DNA from: an uncultured Clostridia bacterium
Lineage (GTDB): Bacteria; Bacillota; Clostridia; Oscillospirales; Ruminococcaceae
Assembly: GCA_947628615.1 (NCBI GenBank)
Contig: CANRAO010000013.1
Location: 1 to 45,528, forward strand
DNA: 45,528 nt
Direction: 5' to 3'
The position numbers and the translations under genes are program-made. Numbering within the stretch: position 1 is the stretch's first letter; each line of letters begins with the position of its first letter. This document shows positions 18,555 to 29,562 of the stretch, piece by piece. The notes under the pieces are model-generated. The model saw only the letters and a list, made by a program, of their open reading frames with translations, was not told the origin of the DNA and ran no database searches.

Positions 18555-21179
18555 TTATTCTTCTGTATTATCTGTTTCGTTTTGTTCTGCAGCTTTTGCT
18601 TCCTGTTCCTGAGCTTTTATTTCCTCTTCGCTTGGCTGTTCAACCTCTGCTATCTCTGCCGAGTCATCATGTTCAGCACGGGTAAATGTAACAACTCGAG
18701 AATCATCTTTCAGCTTCATAAGCCTTACGCCGGTCGCATATCTGCCCATAACTCTGATGTCGTTTGCACGAATTCTAATAACAACTCCGTCGCTTGAGAT
18801 CATTATAATATCGTCCTCGTCGTCGATAACCTTAATGCCGCAGACATATCCCTTTTTATCCGATACCTTATAGTTAAGCAGTCCGTAACCGCCTCGATTC
18901 TGAATTCTGTAAGAATCCAAAGTTGAACGTCTTCCGAGCCCCTTATCTGAAACGGTAAGAACAGTTGCACCGTCACGAATTCTCGCCATAGATACAACGT
19001 AGTCACCTTCACGAAGCTTGATAGCACGAACTCCATGAGCAGTTCTCGACATCGGACGCATTTGACCCTCATTAATTCTGATAGCCCTTCCTTCGTGAGT
19101 TGCCACCATAACCCCGTTTGAACCGTCAGTCATTCTTGCGCCCATAATTTCGTCGCCGTCATCAATACCAATGGCAATAAGACCGTTCTTTCTGACGTTT
19201 TTATAATGGGAAAGGGCTGTTCTCTTTATCTTGCCGTTTTTGGTGACCATTATAAGATATTTACCTTCGTCGAAATCCTCGGTTTTTATCATTTGCGCAA
19301 TATGCTCACCCTCAGACAAAGGCAGAATATTTATAATGTTCATTCCCCTTGATGCTTTTGAACCCTCAGGTATTTCATAGCATTTCAGCTTATACATAAT
19401 GCCCTTGTTTGTAATAAACAAAACATGGTCGTGAGTGGAGCATATAAACATTTCTGAAACGAAATCGTCCTCTCTTTGTTTCATTGCCGAAACGCCCCGA
19501 CCTCCACGATGCTGAGCTTTATATACCGAAACAGGCATTCTCTTTATATAACCGTTATTAGTAAGTGTAACAACATTATCCTCAACCGGAATAAGATCCT
19601 CAATATCAACTTCTCCGCTAACGTTTTCAATGCTTGTCCGTCTTTCATCTCCGTACTTGTTCTTTATTTCATTTACTTCATCAAGAATTATTTTAAGAAC
19701 TCTCTCATGATTAGCAAGTATATCTTCATAATCTGCGATTTTTTCTTTAAGAGCATTAAATTCATCAACAATTTTCTGTCTCTCCAGACCCGTTAACTGA
19801 CCTAAACGCATCTTAACGATCTCATCTGCCTGAACCTCAGTCATACCTTTTGTGTGTTCAGTAAGTTCGGTATTTCCAAGAAGTATAGCCATATCCTCGT
19901 CTTTAAAACGCTCTAGTAATCTTTGTTTACCCTCTTGAATTGTCTTTGATGAACGAAGAATATTTATAACCTCGTCAATATTATCAATAGCAAGGCAATA
20001 ACCCTGTAAAATATGAGCTCTGTCCTTTGCTTTTTTCAAATCAAAGCGAGTTCTTTTTTCAATAACATCAACTTGGAAATCAAGATACTTTTCCAACATC
20101 TCTTTTAGCGTAAGTATCTTAGGAACATTATCAACAAGAGCGAGCATAATAACTCCAACTGTATCTTGAAGCTGTGTGTATGAAAACAGCTTATTCAAAA
20201 CGACCTGCGGAATTGCGTCTTTTTTAAGCTCAACGACAATCCTCATACCGTTTCTGTCAGATTCATCACGCAAATCGTGAATTCCGTCAATTCGTTTATC
20301 CTTAACAAGGTTGGCTATGCTCTCCAAAAGCCTTGACTTATTAACCATATAAGGAATTTCATGTACAAGAATACAGTTTCTGCCTTTTATTTCTTCTATT
20401 GAAGTTTTAGCCCTTAGAGTTATTTTTCCTCTTCCTGTTGCATAAGCGGCGCGAATACCTGCTCTGCCCATTATAATTCCGCCCGTCGGGAAATCAGGTC
20501 CCTTAATACAGCCCATAAGCTCCTCAAGAGTGCAATCAGGATTTTCAACAAGAAGACTAAGAGCGTCAACAACCTCGTTCAGGTTATGAGGCGGAATATT
20601 TGTCGCCATGCCGACAGCAATACCTGTTGAGCCGTTAACCAAAAGCTGCGGAAAACGGCTGGGCAAAACCTGGGGTTCTTTCAGTCTGTCGTCATAGTTC
20701 GGCATAAACGGTACGGTCTCTTTATTAATATCCGTCAGCATATGAACCGAGATCTTTGCCATTTTTGCTTCGGTATAACGATAAGCAGCAGGCGGGTCTC
20801 CGTCAACAGAGCCGAAGTTTCCATGTCCGTCGACCAAAGGATAACGCAGAGAAAAGCTCTGCGCCATACGCACAAGAGCGTCATAAACAGACGCATCACC
20901 GTGAGGGTGGTATCTGCCCAAAACCGCTCCAACAGTATCTGCGCATTTTCTGTAAGCCTTATCAGGCGTTATTCCGTTTTCGTGTAAAGTATATAAAATT
21001 CTCCTGTGGACCGGTTTTAATCCGTCACGAACATCCGGCAAAGCACGAGAAACTATAACAGCCATTGAGTATTGAATAAAAGAGCTTTTCATCTCTTTTT
21101 CAATATCCCTGACAATTAATTTATTATCAAAATTTCCGCCGTCGGAAAAAGACTTGTCCTGAATCTCTCTTTCTGACAC
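18555..21179 (-). CDS. gyrA: DNA gyrase subunit A
   Basis: Breaks and rejoins DNA to introduce negative supercoils together with GyrB. It has 874 residues. The catalytic tyrosine is Y135 in AAYRYTE, and the GyrA box QHRGGRG is present before the C-terminal beta-pinwheel. The C-terminus ends in a long acidic tail rich in Glu and Ala. The quinolone-determining stretch reads HPHGDASVYD at 91-100, with Ala at the position equivalent to E. coli Ser83. The start is GTG at 21179. It lies last in a minus-strand run from dnaN, separated from gyrB by a small membrane protein gene. Confidence 0.97.
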   Translation of the reverse strand: MSEREIQDKSFSDGGNFDNKLIVRDIEKEMKSSFIQYSMAVIVSRALPDVRDGLKPVHRRILYTLHENGITPDKAYRKCADTVGAVLGRYHPHGDASVYDALVRMAQSFSLRYPLVDGHGNFGSVDGDPPAAYRYTEAKMAKISVHMLTDINKETVPFMPNYDDRLKEPQVLPSRFPQLLVNGSTGIAVGMATNIPPHNLNEVVDALSLLVENPDCTLEELMGCIKGPDFPTGGIIMGRAGIRAAYATGRGKITLRAKTSIEEIKGRNCILVHEIPYMVNKSRLLESIANLVKDKRIDGIHDLRDESDRNGMRIVVELKKDAIPQVVLNKLFSYTQLQDTVGVIMLALVDNVPKILTLKEMLEKYLDFQVDVIEKRTRFDLKKAKDRAHILQGYCLAIDNIDEVINILRSSKTIQEGKQRLLERFKDEDMAILLGNTELTEHTKGMTEVQADEIVKMRLGQLTGLERQKIVDEFNALKEKIADYEDILANHERVLKIILDEVNEIKNKYGDERRTSIENVSGEVDIEDLIPVEDNVVTLTNNGYIKRMPVSVYKAQHRGGRGVSAMKQREDDFVSEMFICSTHDHVLFITNKGIMYKLKCYEIPEGSKASRGMNIINILPLSEGEHIAQMIKTEDFDEGKYLIMVTKNGKIKRTALSHYKNVRKNGLIAIGIDDGDEIMGARMTDGSNGVMVATHEGRAIRINEGQMRPMSRTAHGVRAIKLREGDYVVSMARIRDGATVLTVSDKGLGRRSTLDSYRIQNRGGYGLLNYKVSDKKGYVCGIKVIDDEDDIIMISSDGVVIRIRANDIRVMGRYATGVRLMKLKDDSRVVTFTRAEHDDSAEIAEVEQPSEEEIKAQEQEAKAAEQNETDNTEE

Positions 21180-21212
21180 AATATCACACTCTTTTCGTTA
21201 AAATTAATCCTA

Positions 21213-21902
21213 TCAACCGTTTGTCTTGATTACTTCTGTTTCAAAATCATCGCCTAGCTTTTGGTCGAACACATAAGAAAGCTGTTTTATTTCATCTTCT
21301 GTTAAGCATCTCTTTGGCAGAACATATATAGAGTCTTTTTTAAGAAAAATTATAAACAAATTATCCTTTTCATAAACCGACAATCCTATATCGCAAAAGC
21401 TGACAACCCTTGGCGGAATGTGAGGAGGCGTTTCCCCATCTTTAATTGCCTGATCTATCTCCTCTTGAGAAATCATCGTTTCAATTGAAAATTTATTTTC
21501 ATACAGCTTAAAAATATACCTGTCGTCCTCAAGCGGCTTTAACGACTGCATAAGCGTTTTTCTTATTTTTATTGGATTATACCATACTATAAATATTACT
21601 GCCAGACATACTACCAGACAAAGCCATGAAGTAAAATTTTCCGGCACTTTTACAATCTGATAAATAAATAAAACTGCTAAAATTCCAAAAGCCACAGTTT
21701 TTAAAATGTTAGATTTTAAAATGAATTTTTTCTGAAATTCAATAAACGCCTCTTCTTCCTCGGTATTTTTAATATCATAAGATACCGAGAGTTTTGGGCT
21801 TTCCTCATCAAACGAACCGTTTATTTGTTCAGCCGCTTGTGATTTAAATGCTTCCAGCTGTGTCTCAACAATCGATTTTTCTTCTTTTTTTTCCTCTCCC
21901 AT
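21213..21902 (-). CDS. YcxB-like membrane protein
   Basis: 229 residues. A charged N-terminus of about 75 residues is followed by two membrane helices around 78-93 (FGILAVLFIYQIV) and 94-112 (WLCLVVCLAVIFIVWY). A soluble C-terminal part follows, containing DIGLSVYEKDNLFIIFLKKDSIYVLPKRC. This C-terminal pattern resembles the YcxB-like domain, whose function is unknown. It sits between gyrB and gyrA, 33 and 68 bp from each, in the same orientation, so it is likely co-transcribed with gyrase. Its presence in this place is unusual for the conserved Firmicute order. Confidence 0.65.
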   Translation of the reverse strand: MGEEKKEEKSIVETQLEAFKSQAAEQINGSFDEESPKLSVSYDIKNTEEEEAFIEFQKKFILKSNILKTVAFGILAVLFIYQIVKVPENFTSWLCLVVCLAVIFIVWYNPIKIRKTLMQSLKPLEDDRYIFKLYENKFSIETMISQEEIDQAIKDGETPPHIPPRVVSFCDIGLSVYEKDNLFIIFLKKDSIYVLPKRCLTEDEIKQLSYVFDQKLGDDFETEVIKTNG

Positions 21903-21970
21903 TATTACAATATGCTCTCTTTAAGGAGCAATCCTCCTATTTATTTTTTGTATTCTCAGCCAACTGCTAA

Positions 21971-24001
<2,031 letters not shown>

Positions 24002-24014
24002 TTAATTTTATCTT

Positions 24015-24275
24015 TTAAATCTCTCTTTTCATAAATCTTTTCTTTAAGGTTGCAGTAGAAATCTGAGAAATATAAACTGTTTCATTAAAATCCTCGTCTA
24101 AGCAGACAATAAAACTCTTAGGCAATTCAAAAGATACATTAACGATTCTCCCCATCTTTTCGGAATTGCTTAAAAATTCCTTAGTATGCTTTGAAATTGA
24201 CGTTTTTTCTATATCAAAAATCCCAATAAGATTTTTTGTATTTATTAAAACATCATTTCCCAGATGTAAAAACAT
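24015..24275 (-). CDS. remB: RemB/YaaB-like small regulator
   Basis: 86 residues starting MFLHLGNDVLINTKNLIGIFD, with PKSFIVCLDEDF and ISTATLKKR near the end. This matches Bacillus YaaB/RemB, an extracellular-matrix regulator found in the same place between recF and gyrB. AAGGAA precedes the ATG. Recognition is by pattern and by position; whether it binds DNA here is not known. Confidence 0.82.
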   Translation of the reverse strand: MFLHLGNDVLINTKNLIGIFDIEKTSISKHTKEFLSNSEKMGRIVNVSFELPKSFIVCLDEDFNETVYISQISTATLKKRFMKREI

Positions 24276-24301
24276 AAATTTCCTTCTTTTTTCAACAATT
24301 G

Positions 24302-25423
24302 TTATTGACTGTTTGTTATTTTTCCATTCTTTATATAAAAGATTTTACCATTATCTTTATTTAATTTTATTTTTTCACAACAGGTTATAAACACCTGCAT
24401 ATCTGATATTCTCGATAAGACAAAATCCTGACGTTTAGCGTCAAGTTCAGAGAGCACGTCATCAAGTAAAATGCACGGAGCTTCTTTCGTTTCTTCGTAA
24501 AGTATATAAGCCTGTGCTATTTTAAAAACCAAAGCCACCGATCTGCACTGTCCCTGAGAACCAAACTCACGGCAATTAAGACCGTTTATATTGGAAATCA
24601 AATCATCTCTTTGAACTCCTATTGTAGTAAAGCCTGCTTTTATGTCATCTTGTCTTGATTTTTTCAGCATTGATAAGTATTCATCTGCCATTTCGCCTTT
24701 ATAATCACTTCTATTTTCTAAACTTTTAAAAACAGACGATTCATAAAAAATTTCAAGCTGTTCTTTTCCTTGTGAAATTTCATTGTACAGCTTTCCGGCA
24801 AATATATTTAATTTTTTAGTATAAACATATCTTATTACAGAAATATATGAACCTAGCATTGACATCTGCTCGTCCCACACATCAAGCTCTGACGGAGATG
24901 ATTTTCCCAAGCCTATATTTTTCAAAAGAAAATTGCGCTGAAGTAAAATTTCATCATACTGATTTAAAACTTTCCTATAAGAATTTTTAATTTGCGATGC
25001 ACATATATCAATAAATTTTCTCCTATTATCAGGAGAACCCTTTGAAATAAACAAATCCTCCGGCGTGAATACCACGCAACACAGATTTCCAAATAAATCA
25101 GTTGAATTTCTTAACGGAACGCCATTTAATTTAATATGCTTATCTTTTACATTTGTTTTTTCGAGTTTATACTCTATTTTTTGCTTTCTAAAATTATTTT
25201 CAAAAGTAATATCTATACTAAAATTATGACGGTCAAGATTAATTAAATCCTTATCTTTAGAATTTCTAAAGCTTTTAATTCCGCTGCAAAGCCATATTGC
25301 CTCAATTAAATTAGTTTTACCCTGAGCATTATCTCCGCAAATCACATTAATTTGCTTATCAGCGTCTATATTTACAGATGATAAATTTTTAAAACCGTCA
25401 ATTTTAATATTTGAAATAAACAT
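24302..25423 (-). CDS. recF: DNA repair and replication protein RecF
   Basis: SMC-like ATPase that helps load RecA at gaps. It has 373 residues. Walker A is GDNAQGKTN near the N-terminus (about 31-39), the signature FGSQGQCRSVALVFKIA is present, and Walker B is CILLDDVLSELD. The start is three bases after the stop codon of yaaA, so translation is probably coupled. The order dnaN-yaaA-recF is the standard Firmicute origin layout. Confidence 0.96.
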   Translation of the reverse strand: MFISNIKIDGFKNLSSVNIDADKQINVICGDNAQGKTNLIEAIWLCSGIKSFRNSKDKDLINLDRHNFSIDITFENNFRKQKIEYKLEKTNVKDKHIKLNGVPLRNSTDLFGNLCCVVFTPEDLFISKGSPDNRRKFIDICASQIKNSYRKVLNQYDEILLQRNFLLKNIGLGKSSPSELDVWDEQMSMLGSYISVIRYVYTKKLNIFAGKLYNEISQGKEQLEIFYESSVFKSLENRSDYKGEMADEYLSMLKKSRQDDIKAGFTTIGVQRDDLISNINGLNCREFGSQGQCRSVALVFKIAQAYILYEETKEAPCILLDDVLSELDAKRQDFVLSRISDMQVFITCCEKIKLNKDNGKIFYIKNGKITNSQ

Positions 25424-25426
25424 AAA

Positions 25427-25645
25427 TTAAATAATCTCAATCTCCGTATTTAATTCTTCAATAGTAATTATATCTCCGACTCTTACTTTTTTACCTCTCA
25501 TAGTGCAGACTTCTCCGTTGAACTTTACATTGCCGTCTTGAATCATTTCCTTAGCAATTCCACCTGTTTCAACAACACCTGCATATTTAAGAAGTGAATC
25601 AAGTTTTATAAAATCAGTTTTTATCGAAATCTCTATTCTTTCCAT
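25427..25645 (-). CDS. yaaA: S4-domain RNA-binding protein YaaA
   Basis: 72 residues with an S4 fold: [30 protein letters not shown] and [11 protein letters not shown]. The family member in Bacillus is encoded between dnaN and recF and is associated with ribosome assembly. Here dnaN ends 20 bp upstream, and recF begins three bases downstream. Only a weak ribosome binding site (GATGAG) is visible. Confidence 0.9.
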   Translation of the reverse strand: MERIEISIKTDFIKLDSLLKYAGVVETGGIAKEMIQDGNVKFNGEVCTMRGKKVRVGDIITIEELNTEIEII

Positions 25646-25664
25646 ATTTTATCTCATCTTTTAT

Positions 25665-26771
25665 TTATTCGTTTTTAAGTCTTACCGGCAAAACTAAGAA
25701 TGTATAATTTTCAGAATTCAAAGGAACAATCTTCATTGGAAGATTACCGCCGTTCATCTGAAGTTTAACTTTATCGTCCGTAATTGTTTTAAGAGGATCA
25801 AGTAAAAACTTGCAGTTAAATCCTATTTCAATCATAGGACCTGTTATATCTACACTTATCTCATCGCTTATTTTTCCTATAGACGTTGAACAGGAAAGAT
25901 TAAGTTGACCGTTATCAAAAATACACCTTACCGGACTTTTAACTCTTTCATTTATTAAAAGAGACGCTCTTTCAAGACAGTCAATCAAATCCTTTGTATT
26001 TACAATAACCTCCGTATTACTTGTCTTTGGTATAGAACCTTTATAATTATGAAATTCACCTTCTATAAGTCTTGAATATACCAAATATCCCGATATATCA
26101 AAAATTATATGCTTTTTAGAAATGTAAACTATACAATTTTCGTCATCTTCTTCATTGAGAAGCTTTATAACCTCTCTTAATGCGTTTGACGGAACAACAA
26201 ATTTAAAATCATTTGTCGTATTTATATTTTCAGTTCTTACAGCAAGCCTGTAACCGTCAAGAGAAACCATATTAAAAACTCCGTTTTGAATTTCAAAAAG
26301 CTCTCCCTTTAAAATCGGTTTAGTATCAACAACGGCTACTGCAAATATTGTCTGTCTTATCATATCCTTTAAAATTCCCTGAGAAATTGCAAATTTTTCT
26401 TCGCTGTCAGCCTCAGGAAGTTCCGGATATTCTTCAGCGGACATTGCACTTACTGTATATTCAGTAACGCCGCCTGAAATCTTAACCTGCATATTTGAAC
26501 TTACCTCAATAAGAACGTCTTCTGTAGGCATTCTTTTTATAATATCAGCAAGAAGTCTTGAATTGACAATAAATTCTCCTATGTCTTCAGATCTGACAGA
26601 TATTTCTGTTCTTATTCCAATTTCCAAATCATATCCTGTCAACTCTAATATATTGTTTTGAAGTTTCATTTTTATTCCTTCTAATGCAGGAATAGCAGAT
26701 TTGTCAGAAGCTGCTTTTGATACGTTTATAACAGCTTCATATAAAGTTTGTTTATTACATATTAATTTCAT
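25665..26771 (-). CDS. dnaN: DNA polymerase III sliding clamp (beta subunit)
   Basis: Ring-shaped clamp that holds the replicative polymerase on DNA. It has 368 residues in three repeated domains. Typical stretches are MKLICNKQTLYEAVINVSKA at the start, NSRLLADIIKRMP, and the C-terminal FLVLPVRLKN close to the LPVR motif of the clamp. TTAAGGAG precedes the ATG. The gene begins directly after the AT-rich unwinding region of oriC. Confidence 0.96.
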   Translation of the reverse strand: MKLICNKQTLYEAVINVSKAASDKSAIPALEGIKMKLQNNILELTGYDLEIGIRTEISVRSEDIGEFIVNSRLLADIIKRMPTEDVLIEVSSNMQVKISGGVTEYTVSAMSAEEYPELPEADSEEKFAISQGILKDMIRQTIFAVAVVDTKPILKGELFEIQNGVFNMVSLDGYRLAVRTENINTTNDFKFVVPSNALREVIKLLNEEDDENCIVYISKKHIIFDISGYLVYSRLIEGEFHNYKGSIPKTSNTEVIVNTKDLIDCLERASLLINERVKSPVRCIFDNGQLNLSCSTSIGKISDEISVDITGPMIEIGFNCKFLLDPLKTITDDKVKLQMNGGNLPMKIVPLNSENYTFLVLPVRLKNE

Positions 26772-27170
26772 AAAAATTTCTCCTTAAAAATAAATAATAT
26801 AAATAATAAAAAATAGTAGTAGTAGTAGAGGGTGTTTAAAACTAGAAAAACTATGTCAAACGCCGTCTGCATCTAAATTTATTTTTAAACATTCTTTCAA
26901 AAAGAATATATATCTTACAACAAAGGAAAAATATTATTAACATCTTTAAACTGCTTTTAACAGTTAAAAATGAAAAATTCTTATAATTATTATTGAAAAC
27001 TCAATTTAAAGTAAATTTAAGAAAAATATGAATTTAAAAAGTTAATTTATTGTATGTTAATATGATGAATTATTGAAAAAAGTTATTAATAAGTGAGGAT
27101 AAATATGTGTTTTTATTTAATATTTATTTTTAAAAAGTGTGTTGAAAAGTAAGTAGAATAGAAATAAATT
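26772..27170. other. oriC: Chromosomal replication origin, oriC, between dnaA and dnaN
   Basis: A 399-bp gene-free, very AT-rich spacer. Reading from dnaA towards dnaN, the minus strand has a box-like 9-mer, a short GC-rich CCCT, five perfect CTA triplets (the DnaA-trio tract) and then about 30 bp of almost pure A/T before the dnaN ribosome binding site. This matches the order of the Bacillus unwinding system. No perfect TTATCCACA box is present; TGAGGATAA near 27095 has one mismatch. The 9-mer TTTTAAACA occurs twice, inverted (26833-26841 minus, 26883-26891 plus). Confidence 0.8.
26814..26828 (+). promoter_or_regulatory. DnaA-trio tract (TAG x5)
   Basis: Five consecutive TAG triplets on the plus strand. 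Read 3' to 5' this is GAT repeated, the known DnaA-trio consensus that DnaA filaments contact on single-stranded DNA. The tract lies next to the AT-rich stretch 26785-26813, the expected site of strand opening. Confidence 0.75.
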
Positions 27171-28535
27171 TTATAATTCTTTTAAATTTTTAATTATGTC
27201 GTTTACTGTTTCCTTTAAATCTGAATTTGTATCAAGCATTTTCTTTACGTCTTTGTAATTGATCGTCATAGTAGAGTGATCACGCTTTAATTCATCGCCT
27301 ATTTCTGTATAGCTTAATCCTTTAACTTCTCTTATAACATAGATGGATATTTTCCTTGCCAGAGAGATAGGAGCATTTCTGCTCGGCGAACGTATATCAT
27401 CGGGAGTTACATTAAATGCTGTTGACACATCTGCTAATATTCTGTCTACGGTAATATCAGCAGGCTGATTTTCGATGAGATTCTCTCTGATTACTTTTTG
27501 AGCCATTGCTATTGAAGGCTTTTCGTTTGAAAACATTGTAAGTGCAGTTATTTTGTTTACTGCACCTTCAAGCTGTCTTATATTTGTCTTAATTTTTTCT
27601 GCAATAACTCTTGAAACAGGATCGGGAATTTCAATATTTAAAAGTTCGGCTTTTCTTTTTATAATAGCCATTCTCGTTTCAAAATCAGGAGGCTGAATGT
27701 CTGCCTGAACGCCTCTTACAAATCTGCTTTTTATTCTGTCTTCTAACTTTGAGATTTTAGTAGGCGAAATATCAGATGTAAGCACTATTTGTTTTCCGTG
27801 ATTATAAAGCTCGTTAAATGTATGGAAAAATTCCTCCTGCGTTTGTTCTTTTTTTGAAAGAAACTGAATATCGTCCATTAAAAGAAAATCTACATTTCTG
27901 TATTTTTGATGAAAGGATTCTGTATCTCTGTTTGTAATGGCTGTTATAAGCTCATTTGCAAAAGTTTCACAGGTAACATACATAACATTCTTTTCAGGAC
28001 TTTTTCTCTTTACTTCATGTTCAATTGCTTTAAGCAAGTGAGTTTTTCCAAGACCCGAATCGCCGTAAATAAACAAAGGATTAAATACGGCTTTATTGCC
28101 TATGTTTCCTGAATCCTCATTCATGCCTGCAACAGCCGTACAAAAGGCATATGCGAGTTCATTTGATTTTCCTTTAATAAAATTGTCAAAAGTAAGATCA
28201 TAAAGTCCGTCGTTAAGAGAACGTTCTAAATGCTTTTCATTTTCAATTACATAGTTAAATTGACGACTGTCGTCTAATTCTTCAGATTTATTTGAAATGC
28301 TTACCTCAACCTCAATGCCTAAGACCTCGAAAAAAGATTTTTTAATCAAATCATAGTAAAAATCCATTACAGTTTGCCTTGCAAATTCACTTTGAGCAAG
28401 AATATATGCAGTTTTATTTTCAAGTCTGTCTGCTTCGAGAGGTTTAATCCATTTATCAAAGCCTATCTGGCTGACATTAGGGTCGGCAAGACAGTGTTTT
28501 TTTACGTCTTCAAAAACTTCCGAAAAAGAATCCAC
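27171..28535 (-). CDS. dnaA: Chromosomal replication initiator DnaA
   Basis: AAA+ initiator that opens oriC. Start chosen at GTG 28535, eight bases after AGGAGG; an in-frame ATG at 28571 lacks a binding site. This gives 454 residues. Domain I is at about 1-80, Walker A GDSGLGKT at 158-165, Walker B LLMDDIQ at 218-224, and a C-terminal helix-turn-helix. The recognition motif reads RDHSTMTINYKD at 418-429: D, H, S and T at its beginning are kept, but the common VxHA part is MTIN. No classical DnaA box is seen nearby, so altered box preference is possible. The promoter is at 28598-28626. Confidence 0.96.
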   Translation of the reverse strand: MDSFSEVFEDVKKHCLADPNVSQIGFDKWIKPLEADRLENKTAYILAQSEFARQTVMDFYYDLIKKSFFEVLGIEVEVSISNKSEELDDSRQFNYVIENEKHLERSLNDGLYDLTFDNFIKGKSNELAYAFCTAVAGMNEDSGNIGNKAVFNPLFIYGDSGLGKTHLLKAIEHEVKRKSPEKNVMYVTCETFANELITAITNRDTESFHQKYRNVDFLLMDDIQFLSKKEQTQEEFFHTFNELYNHGKQIVLTSDISPTKISKLEDRIKSRFVRGVQADIQPPDFETRMAIIKRKAELLNIEIPDPVSRVIAEKIKTNIRQLEGAVNKITALTMFSNEKPSIAMAQKVIRENLIENQPADITVDRILADVSTAFNVTPDDIRSPSRNAPISLARKISIYVIREVKGLSYTEIGDELKRDHSTMTINYKDVKKMLDTNSDLKETVNDIIKNLKEL

Positions 28536-28597
28536 TATTAAAACCTCCTGTATTTTTTTATTCAGGGACATAATAACCCATTTAAAATATTAAGGTA

Positions 28598-28626
28598 ATT
28601 ATAGCATATTTTTAATTAAAAAACAA
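28598..28626 (-). promoter_or_regulatory. Promoter of dnaA
   Basis: On the minus strand: TTGTTT (plus 28621-28626), 17-base spacer ending in TGC, TATAAT (plus 28598-28603). The rest of the dnaA-rpmH spacer (to about 28820) is AT-rich with no perfect DnaA box; TCTTAAACA at 28810-28818 resembles the 9-mer in oriC. Confidence 0.65.
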
Positions 28627-28820
28627 GCAAAATAATCAGAAAAATTTATTATATTACATATATATAATAATAGTATATAAATTTAAAGTGAAATTTTAGC
28701 TATGGCTTTACTTTTTGTTGTGAAAAAAATTTAAGAATTGTATTTAAAAATCTTATAAATACTATATCTTGTGGTTATAAAATTTTTATAATAAATAATT
28801 GTAAAAATATCTTAAACAAC

Positions 28821-28850
28821 TTGACAAACCGATGATGTTTATACTATAAT
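28821..28850 (+). promoter_or_regulatory. Promoter of rpmH
   Basis: TTGACA (28821-28826), 18-base spacer, TATAAT (28845-28850): both hexamers are perfect. It leaves a leader of about 88 bases. Confidence 0.82.
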
Positions 28851-28944
28851 ATTAAATCGTAAGGCTTTTATAAAGCAAATAATTTCAAATATTTCAACAG
28901 AGTTGTTATATAAATTAATAACTCACGGAAGGGAGGATAAAAGG

Positions 28945-29079
28945 ATGAAAAGAACATTTCAGCCGAAAAAGAGACATGCTCAAAAAGAACATGGATTCAG
29001 AAAAAGAATGTCTACAAGAAGCGGACGCAAAATTTTATCTCGCAGGAGACAAAAGGGCAGAAAGAAAATCAGCTACTAA
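28945..29079 (+). CDS. rpmH: 50S ribosomal protein L34
   Basis: 44 residues, almost half Arg and Lys, starting [20 protein letters not shown] and ending KGRKKISY. This is the typical L34, a small protein of the large ribosomal subunit. GGAGG lies in front of the ATG at 28945. It opens the rightward cluster, as in most bacteria, and is driven by a consensus promoter. A long hairpin terminator separates it from rnpA. Confidence 0.96.
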   Translation: MKRTFQPKKRHAQKEHGFRKRMSTRSGRKILSRRRQKGRKKISY

Positions 29080-29085
29080 TTCGTT

Positions 29086-29138
29086 GACCACTGATACTAC
29101 TAATTTGAATTAGTTTAGTATTAAAGTGGTCTTTTGTT
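29086..29138 (+). terminator. Hairpin terminator between rpmH and rnpA
   Basis: GACCACT (29086-29092) pairs with AGTGGTC (29125-29131). Inside, ATACTACTAAT pairs with ATTAGT and TAGTAT, separated by a one-base bulge. A T-rich run (CTTTTGTTTTT) follows. It is placed to lower rnpA expression relative to rpmH. Confidence 0.75.
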
Positions 29139-29181
29139 TTTGATTTAAAAACTATTAAGGCGTATTTTATTTGAGGTTCTT

Positions 29182-29559
29182 ATGTTATTTACTTCTATCA
29201 TCAATTCAAATAAGGATTTTGTAAAAACCTATAAAAAGGGAAAATATACTGCGAACAGAATGATCGCCGTATATTTTATTCCCAATAGAAGCCCATATAA
29301 CAGAATAGGTATAACGACCTCAAAGAAAATTGGCAATGCGGTTCAGAGAAACCGTGCAAGAAGAATTATAAGAGCGGCTTACAGAAAAACAGAAAAGCTG
29401 TTTCCGATAGGTTATGACATTGTATTTGTTGCAAGACCTGATATAAATATTGTTAAATCTACGAGTTTAGAAAAGTTCATAAAACAAAGAGTTTTAAAAG
29501 AGATGAACAAGCCGTTTAAACCTTATAAAAAACAAAATCATAACAATAAAAACAGTTGA
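29182..29559 (+). CDS. rnpA: Ribonuclease P protein component
   Basis: Protein cofactor of RNase P, which removes tRNA leaders. It has 125 residues. The RNR motif is visible in KIGNAVQRNRARRIIRAAYR, followed by YDIVFVARPDI; the basic tail extends to the end. GAGG precedes the ATG at 29182. There is no convincing promoter in the 43 bases after the rpmH terminator, so it probably depends on read-through. yidD starts three bases after its stop codon. Confidence 0.94.
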   Translation: MLFTSIINSNKDFVKTYKKGKYTANRMIAVYFIPNRSPYNRIGITTSKKIGNAVQRNRARRIIRAAYRKTEKLFPIGYDIVFVARPDINIVKSTSLEKFIKQRVLKEMNKPFKPYKKQNHNNKNS

Positions 29560-29562
29560 AAA

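Noticed and set aside
28536-28571. ATG start of dnaA at 28571
   Set aside because: No Shine-Dalgarno sequence before it, while AGGAGG sits eight bases before GTG 28535.
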